From contig JAEWZA010000317.1 of assembly GCA_023395575.1 (NCBI GenBank), positions 1-9,727 on the forward strand: 9,727 nt of DNA. The letters run 5' to 3'. Both the position numbers and the translations under genes were made by a program. The stretch is from Bacillota bacterium. Lineage in GTDB: Bacteria; Bacillota; Clostridia; Acetivibrionales; DSM-1351. How positions within the stretch are numbered: position 1 is the stretch's first letter; each line of letters begins with the position of its first letter. This document shows positions 6,034 through 9,727 of this stretch, in pieces. The notes beneath the pieces were generated by a model. That model worked only from the letters and a program-made list of their open reading frames with translations, made no database searches and was not told the DNA's origin.

Positions 6034-7821
6034 TTATGCTTTCAATCTAGCTTCAAGAGCTGCAAGCTGATCCTGCAAATCTTTAGGCATGCAACCATAG
6101 TTTGCATAGTGAGCTTTGATTGACTCAACTTCGTTTAACCATTCTTCTTTGTTAACTTTGAGAAGTTCTGCCATATCGTCAGCTGATACATCAAGACCAG
6201 CAGTATCAATAGCATTTTCAGTTGGCATGTAACCGATAGGAGTCTTAACAGCTTCGCCTTCTCCTGATACTCTCTCACATATCCACTTAAGAACACGGCT
6301 GTTTTCACCGTAACCTGGCCATAACCATTTGCCATCTTTATCCTTACGGAACCAGTTAACATAGAATATCTTTGGTAATTTGTCTTCAGTTGAAGCAGCT
6401 CCAACATCTAACCAGTGCTGTAAGTAATCACCTACATTGTAACCGATAAATGGTAACATTGCGAATGGATCACGACGAACTTGACCAATCTTGTCAGAGA
6501 TAGCAGCAGCTGTTATTTCTGAACCCATTATTGAACCCATAAATACACCATGCTTCCAATCAAAGCTTTCGTGTACCAAAGGAATAGTGCTAGGACGACG
6601 TCCACCTATCAATATAGCTGATATAGGAACTCCAGCAGGATCTTCCCACTCAGGAGCTATAACAGGACATTGTGCAGCTGGTGCTGTAAAACGAGCATTT
6701 GGATGAGCAGCAGGAGTTCCTGTTGCTGGAGTCCAATCGTTGTTTTTCCAGTCAATGAGATGATCAGGAGCATCTACTCCCATACCTTCCCACCATACAT
6801 CTTTATCGTCAGTTATACCAACATTTGTGAAAATTGTATTCTTTTCAATACTGTGCATTGCATTTGGATTTGAATCCATTGAAGTACCAGGAGCAACTCC
6901 GAAGAAACCTGCTTCTGGATTGATAGCATACAATCTACCATCCTTTCCATACTTCATCCAAGCTATATCATCACCTATAGTTTCAACCTTCCAACCTGGA
7001 ACTGTTGGAACAAGCATAGCCAGGTTAGTTTTTCCACAAGCACTTGGGAAAGCACCACAGATATATTTAACATCACCCTTAGGACTTGTTAATTTAAGAA
7101 TAAGCATATGTTCAGCTAACCATCCCTCATCACGAGCTATAGCTGATGCTATACGAAGAGCAAAACACTTTTTACCTAATAAAGCATTTCCGCCGTATCC
7201 TGAACCATATGACCATATAGTTCTTTCTTCTGGGAAGTGACTGATGTATTTCTTTTCAATTGGAGCACATGGCCATTTTGAATCTTTTTCACCTTCAGCT
7301 AAAGGAGCTCCTACTGAATGTAAGCATGGAACAAATTCTCCATCACCAAGTGTTTCTAATACTTTAGCACCTATACGTGTCATAATACGCATATTGATTA
7401 CAACGTATGCACTATCAGTTAACTCAACACCTATTTTTGCTATGTCTGAACCAATAGGTCCCATTGAGAAAGGTATAACGTACATTGTTCTACCCTTCAT
7501 ACAACCTTTGTATAAACCCTTCATAGTCTGTTTTAATTCATCTGGGTTAATCCAGTTGTTTGTTGGTCCTGCTTGTTCTTTAGCCTTTGAAGCAATGTAT
7601 GTTCTGTCTTCAACACGAGCAACATCGGATGGATCACTATTAAATGAATAACATCCTGGACGTTTTTCTGGATTTAATGGAGTTGCCATTCCTGATTCAA
7701 CCATTTCTTTTATTAAACGGTCATTTTCTTCCTGAGAACCATCACACCAATAAATCTGGTCTGGTTGACACATGTCAGCCATTTCTTTAACCCACGCTTG
7801 CAATTTTACGTTTGTAGTCAT
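6034..7821 (-). CDS. pckG: Phosphoenolpyruvate carboxykinase (GTP)
   Basis: Cytoplasmic enzyme interconverting oxaloacetate + GTP and PEP + CO2 + GDP. In gluconeogenesis it makes PEP; in several plant-fibre-degrading clostridia it runs toward oxaloacetate as part of the malate shunt that replaces pyruvate kinase. The 595-residue length fits the GTP family (about 600). Visible motifs: SDVARVEDRTY 65-75, the PEP-site stretch SYGSGYGGNALLGKKC 204-219, the P-loop FPSACGKTN 258-266 containing the reactive Cys262 diagnostic of the GTP type, kinase-2 motif GDDIAWM 283-289 with Asp284/Asp285 for metal, EAGFFGVAPGTS 303-314, GGRRPSTIPLVHESF 406-420 and the lid region ISDKIGQVRRDPF 441-453. The ATG has a strong site AGGGAG (7829-7834), 7 nt away. 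Arginine is written largely with CGT, unlike its neighbours, suggesting high expression. It stands alone between its promoter region and a strong terminator. Confidence 0.97.
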   Translation of the reverse strand: MTTNVKLQAWVKEMADMCQPDQIYWCDGSQEENDRLIKEMVESGMATPLNPEKRPGCYSFNSDPSDVARVEDRTYIASKAKEQAGPTNNWINPDELKQTMKGLYKGCMKGRTMYVIPFSMGPIGSDIAKIGVELTDSAYVVINMRIMTRIGAKVLETLGDGEFVPCLHSVGAPLAEGEKDSKWPCAPIEKKYISHFPEERTIWSYGSGYGGNALLGKKCFALRIASAIARDEGWLAEHMLILKLTSPKGDVKYICGAFPSACGKTNLAMLVPTVPGWKVETIGDDIAWMKYGKDGRLYAINPEAGFFGVAPGTSMDSNPNAMHSIEKNTIFTNVGITDDKDVWWEGMGVDAPDHLIDWKNNDWTPATGTPAAHPNARFTAPAAQCPVIAPEWEDPAGVPISAILIGGRRPSTIPLVHESFDWKHGVFMGSIMGSEITAAAISDKIGQVRRDPFAMLPFIGYNVGDYLQHWLDVGAASTEDKLPKIFYVNWFRKDKDGKWLWPGYGENSRVLKWICERVSGEGEAVKTPIGYMPTENAIDTAGLDVSADDMAELLKVNKEEWLNEVESIKAHYANYGCMPKDLQDQLAALEARLKA

Positions 7822-7850
7822 TATATTTCTCCCTTCAATTTATATAAATA

Positions 7851-7871
7851 TACTGCTATCAATGAGTAGTA
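7851..7871. repeat. Near-palindrome TACTGCT-N7-AGTAGTA in the pckG leader
   Basis: Seven-base arms at 7851-7857 and 7865-7871 pair at six of seven positions, centred about 40 bp before the pckG start. The mismatch would not be a G:U pair in the pckG transcript, so DNA recognition by a repressor is more likely than an RNA hairpin. No known operator consensus was recognised. Confidence 0.25.
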
Positions 7872-7940
7872 TTTGTGTTTATCACTGTACTATTCAGCAA
7901 TTTATGTAAGCAATAAATTTAGTTAATTTTTTCACTAACA

Positions 7941-7969
7941 ATGTTACCATACAAAACCATAAATTTCAA
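7941..7969 (-). promoter_or_regulatory. Alternative, nearer promoter candidate for pckG
   Basis: On the minus strand, TTGAAA (7969-7964, five of six), a 17-nt spacer and TAACAT (7946-7941, four of six). Start near 7934 would give a leader of about 110 nt. The -10 overlaps the palindrome TAACAATGTTA (7936-7946), a possible operator. It is weaker than the upstream TTGACA/TATAAA promoter. Confidence 0.35.
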
Positions 7970-7980
7970 CAACTCTTTTA

Positions 7981-8370
7981 ATATTATTTATTAATTTTTT
8001 TATTAATTTTTGCAAGTTATCAACTCACCAGCTTCATGCACTTATATTTGTACACATACTTATTTTACAAAAAATCGTCTGCATTCTGTATATCAAGCAA
8101 TTTTTATCATTTGCCCATTGTACTTTATTATATACAACAAGCACGAACTTTATAAAAAAAGACATATTTGTGTCAATGAAGTTGCATGTATGTTTTTGTA
8201 TACAATAAACAAAATCGATTTGTGTATTCCACTGTTTAGCTACAAAATTAAACATAGGAATATTTTCTTATTATTCTTAGTAAAATATATCCTATCTTTC
8301 ATAGGGTGCATCAAGAATTATTTATCTATAGAAGGTTGATTTGTTATCATAATCATTTTCATTGCATAAA
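7981..8370. other. AT-rich intergenic stretch between divergent pckG and the tandem P-loop gene
   Basis: The 587 bp from 7822 to 8408 contain no credible gene. Open frames of 109 codons (plus, TTG start) and 73 codons (minus) overlap each other, lack ribosome sites and give Cys/Tyr/Ile-rich low-complexity translations. The stretch holds the pckG promoters, a T-rich repeat tract near 7987-8011, a 10-bp palindrome TTGTATACAA (8196-8205) and two similar copies of TATACAAnAAnCA (near 8131 and 8199). No riboswitch or tRNA was recognised. Confidence 0.5.
8149..8176 (-). promoter_or_regulatory. Strong sigma-A promoter candidate directed toward pckG
   Basis: On the minus strand, a perfect -35 TTGACA (8176-8171), a 16-nt spacer and TATAAA (8154-8149, five of six). 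Transcription would start near 8142, and the first minus-strand gene it reaches is pckG, giving a leader of about 320 nt. It is one of the best promoter matches in the window and suits a highly expressed central enzyme. Confidence 0.55.
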
Positions 8371-8373
8371 CTA

Positions 8374-8379
8374 TATAAT
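8374..8379 (+). promoter_or_regulatory. -10 element (TATAAT) upstream of the tandem P-loop gene
   Basis: A perfect TATAAT lies 29 bp before the TTG start, but no good -35 is found 16-18 bp upstream (AATCAT region) and there is no extended -10. Expression may depend on an activator or on another sigma factor. The overlapping CATAAACT (8365-8372) resembles a sporulation sigma-E -10, but the matching -35 is wrongly spaced. Confidence 0.4.
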
Positions 8380-8391
8380 GAACAAATATTT

Positions 8392-8401
8392 AGGAAGGTG
8401 G
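8392..8401 (+). promoter_or_regulatory. Ribosome binding site that fixes the TTG start of the tandem P-loop gene
   Basis: AGGAAGGTGG ends 7 nt before TTG at 8409. No in-frame ATG exists near the N-terminus that would preserve the conserved first strand, so TTG is the supported start. AAGG in this site can pair with CCTT just before the start, forming a weak local hairpin. Confidence 0.75.
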
Positions 8402-8408
8402 AATCCTT

Positions 8409-9509
8409 TTGTCTGCAAAGATTATTAACTATTATGCATGTGCCAATTCAGCCCGTGGCTTTGTAAGCTTTTTTGATGATAATATCAAAGAACTAGATAA
8501 ATTATACATCCTAAAAGGCGGACCTGGGACAGGCAAATCAACTCTTATGAAAAGCATAGGCAGCGAATGGCACAAAAGAGGTTTCGACATTGAATACATA
8601 CACTGTTCTTCTGATAACCATTCTATTGATGGAGTGATAATACCAACTCTTGGCATTGGTGTCGTTGATGGTACAGCACCCCATATTATTGAACCAAAAG
8701 CACCTGGAGCTATAGAGGATTATGTGAATCTTGGAGCAGCCTGGGACAGCAAAAAGCTTGCTCTACAAAAAAATAAAATTTTAGATATCAAAAATAAAAT
8801 AGCTTCCTGTTATACAAATGCGTATGAATATTTTAGAAATGGTTTAAATATTCATGACGAGTGGGAAAAAATTTATATTGATAATATTGATTTCAACAAG
8901 CTAGATGTAATTACAAGTTCTTTAATTTCTAAATTTTTTAGTAATAAAAGTTCTGAAAAACAAAGCAGTGTTAAAAACAGATTCTTTGGTGGAGCTACAC
9001 CTGAAGGTTCTGTTGATTTTGTAATGAACCTTACTGAATGCATTGGGAAAAGATATTTCATTAAAGGCCGTCCAGGTTCAGGAAAATCCACCATGCTCAG
9101 AAAAATTGCCCAAGCTGCAGAAGAAAAAGGCCTTGATGTAGAAATATACCATTGCGGCTTCGATCCTAACAGCCTAGATATGGTTATTGTTAGAGAGCTT
9201 GACATTGCTATTTTCGACAGTACTGCACCCCACGAATACTTCCCAGATAGAGTTTCCGATGAAATAGTTGATGTATATGCTTTAGCCATTAACCCAGGAA
9301 CTGATGAAAAGCATAAAGATGAGTTGGACTCAATAATTAGTCGTTATAAATTGTCTATTAATAGCGGAATAGCACAGCTTGCTAATGCAAAATTGTTACA
9401 TGATGAGCTTGAAAACATTTACATAGATGCTATGGATTTTAATAAAGTCAATAAAATTGCAAAGGACCTAATGGAAAGTATAGATGATTACTTTTTTAGT
9501 ATGGTATAA
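8409..9509 (+). CDS. Tandem-duplicated P-loop ATPase-like protein of unknown function (PRK06851-like)
   Basis: Conserved Firmicutes protein of 366 residues; from memory it resembles the uncharacterised family catalogued as PRK06851. It consists of two copies of one P-loop domain. Copy 1 (about 1-183): Walker A GGPGTGKST 37-45, HC at 65-66, a strand ending in Asp with DGTAPH 87-92, and HDEWEKIYID 149-158 followed by DFNK 161-164. Copy 2 (about 190-366): GRPGSGKST 220-228, HC 248-249, DSTAPH 270-275, HDELENIYID 331-340, DFNK 343-346. The copies align at a constant offset of 183 residues from the N-terminus to the TAPH motif and 182 after it. The conserved Asp may serve as Walker B. It probably binds and hydrolyses a nucleotide or phosphorylates an unknown substrate. 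There is no signal peptide or membrane helix, so it is cytoplasmic. It is divergent from pckG and appears monocistronic, with terminator-like hairpins after it. Confidence 0.85.
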   Translation: MSAKIINYYACANSARGFVSFFDDNIKELDKLYILKGGPGTGKSTLMKSIGSEWHKRGFDIEYIHCSSDNHSIDGVIIPTLGIGVVDGTAPHIIEPKAPGAIEDYVNLGAAWDSKKLALQKNKILDIKNKIASCYTNAYEYFRNGLNIHDEWEKIYIDNIDFNKLDVITSSLISKFFSNKSSEKQSSVKNRFFGGATPEGSVDFVMNLTECIGKRYFIKGRPGSGKSTMLRKIAQAAEEKGLDVEIYHCGFDPNSLDMVIVRELDIAIFDSTAPHEYFPDRVSDEIVDVYALAINPGTDEKHKDELDSIISRYKLSINSGIAQLANAKLLHDELENIYIDAMDFNKVNKIAKDLMESIDDYFFSMV

Positions 9510-9522
9510 TACTATTTTGTAT

Positions 9523-9547
9523 TTAAAAATAGAGGAACTATTTTTAA
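9523..9547 (+). terminator. AT-rich terminator-like hairpin after the tandem P-loop gene
   Basis: TTAAAAATAG (9523-9532) and CTATTTTTAA (9538-9547) pair perfectly around the loop AGGAA, 13 bp after the stop. The T-run lies within the 3' arm, a form that can end transcription from either side, but the stem has only one G:C pair. A second 6-bp hairpin (TAGTAT 9497-9502 with ATACTA 9509-9514, then TTTTG) overlaps the stop codon. Confidence 0.5.
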
Positions 9548-9600
9548 TGCAAATTAGTATAACATAGTCATGAAGTCTGTAAAAACTGTACTAAAATATA

Positions 9601-9727
9601 AGTCAAGACCACCCGTAAAACGGGTGGCTTGAACTAGCCCTATAAGGGCTTATTGCCGACTAGCGCCTAAAGACGCTACTTTCACTTCGTTCAAGCTACT
9701 GTCCTTGCCACTTTTGCAGTCCCTAAA
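9601..9727 (-). mobile_element. Partial IS200/IS605-type (tnpB) element, right end; continues past the window
   Basis: From about 9601 the sequence changes from AT-rich spacer to a compact array of GC-rich hairpins, the form of subterminal structures in IS200/IS605-family transposons, which insert without target duplication or long terminal inverted repeats. No transposase gene is visible; if the reading is right, tnpB lies to the right on the minus strand and 9601-9603 is near the element's right end. A 25-codon open frame from the edge to TAA (9652-9650, minus) could be a TnpB tail but was not recognised as one. Similar hairpin sets at clostridial tnpB ends are recalled, not searched. Confidence 0.5.
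9603..9696 (-). ncRNA. Omega-RNA-like structured RNA (TnpB guide-RNA scaffold), 5' part outside the window
   Basis: In the minus-strand RNA order: GCUUGAAC (9696-9689); hairpin UAGCGUCU/AGGCGCUA (9678-9671 with 9668-9661); hairpin AGCCCU/AGGGCU (9650-9645 with 9641-9636); GUUCAAGC (9634-9627), the exact partner of the first segment; then a hairpin with CCACCCG/CGGGTGG (9627-9621 with 9615-9609) and lower stem UCAAG/CUUGA with one bulged base. The first hairpin has a G:U pair only in the minus-strand RNA (an A:C clash on the other strand), so this strand is likely the functional RNA. A branched scaffold closed by a long-range helix, followed by a terminal hairpin next to the element end, is how TnpB omega-RNAs are built; the guide would be the flanking host sequence just below 9603. 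The identity is inferred from structure and position. Confidence 0.45.

Noticed and set aside
7918..7945. Possible Rex (redox repressor) operator in the pckG leader
   Set aside because: TTGTTA and a TAAC half are present, but the spacing is 10 rather than the expected centre, and the right half is imperfect.
8034..8255. 73-codon minus-strand open frame in the same gap
   Set aside because: No ribosome site, contains the predicted pckG promoter within it, composition as expected for random AT-rich DNA.
8010..8339. 109-codon plus-strand open frame in the pckG upstream gap
   Set aside because: TTG start without a ribosome site, low-complexity Ile/Tyr/Cys-rich translation, overlapped by an opposite-strand frame and by the pckG promoter; no family resemblance.
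8347..8372. Sporulation sigma-E promoter for the tandem P-loop gene
   Set aside because: TCATAAT and CATAAACT resemble the two elements, but only 11 nt separate them, too few for a sigma-E promoter.
9601..9680. CRISPR array or tRNA cluster suggested by repeated short hairpins
   Set aside because: The hairpins are all different, with no regularly spaced repeat units, and none has a cloverleaf with T-loop signature.
9650..9727. 25-codon minus-strand open frame entering from the right edge
   Set aside because: Could be the tail of tnpB, but too short to identify; the sequence lies within the structured RNA and shows no recognised TnpB C-terminal motif.

Overview
The window looks like a chromosomal segment of a low-GC, AT-rich anaerobic Firmicute, most likely a clostridium. 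The reasons are AT-rich intergenic DNA, strong Shine-Dalgarno sites with several TTG/GTG starts, a GTP-type PEP carboxykinase with translation-optimised codons (as in plant-fibre-degrading clostridia), and closest recalled relatives of every protein in Firmicutes. The genus assignment is inference from recalled family knowledge; no search was run.

Positions 1-4939 form a hexuronate (D-glucuronate/D-galacturonate) catabolic locus. On the minus strand, in transcription order, lie uxaC (glucuronate isomerase), a KDPG/KHG aldolase fused to a C-terminal VOC (glyoxalase-fold) domain, and kdgK (2-keto-3-deoxygluconate kinase, its last residues cut by the window edge). A divergent AraC-family regulator is read on the plus strand from a shared 328-bp control region holding promoter-like sequences for both directions. 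UxaC opens the pathway, KdgK phosphorylates KDG to KDPG, and the aldolase splits KDPG into pyruvate and glyceraldehyde-3-phosphate. The middle steps (uxaB/uxuB, uxaA/uxuA) are not in the window. A 12-base motif upstream of both the aldolase and kdgK suggests common control.

Positions 4940-6033 hold an inverted-repeat-rich convergent gap, a short-chain dehydrogenase on the minus strand with a GTG start, its promoter, and the strong intrinsic terminator of the next gene. Positions 6034-7821 encode the GTP-dependent PEP carboxykinase (minus strand). The 587-bp gap upstream of it seems to be non-coding. It holds a TTGACA-N16-TATAAA promoter that would give pckG a leader of about 320 nt.

Positions 8409-9509 (plus strand, TTG start) encode a conserved Firmicutes protein of unknown function made of two tandem copies of one P-loop ATPase-like domain, aligned almost without gaps at an offset of 183 residues. 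About 90 bp after it, the last 125 bases hold a dense set of hairpins whose G:U-compensated pairing points to a minus-strand RNA. I read this as the right end of an IS200/IS605-type (tnpB) element with an omega-RNA-like scaffold; the transposon's genes would lie beyond the right edge.
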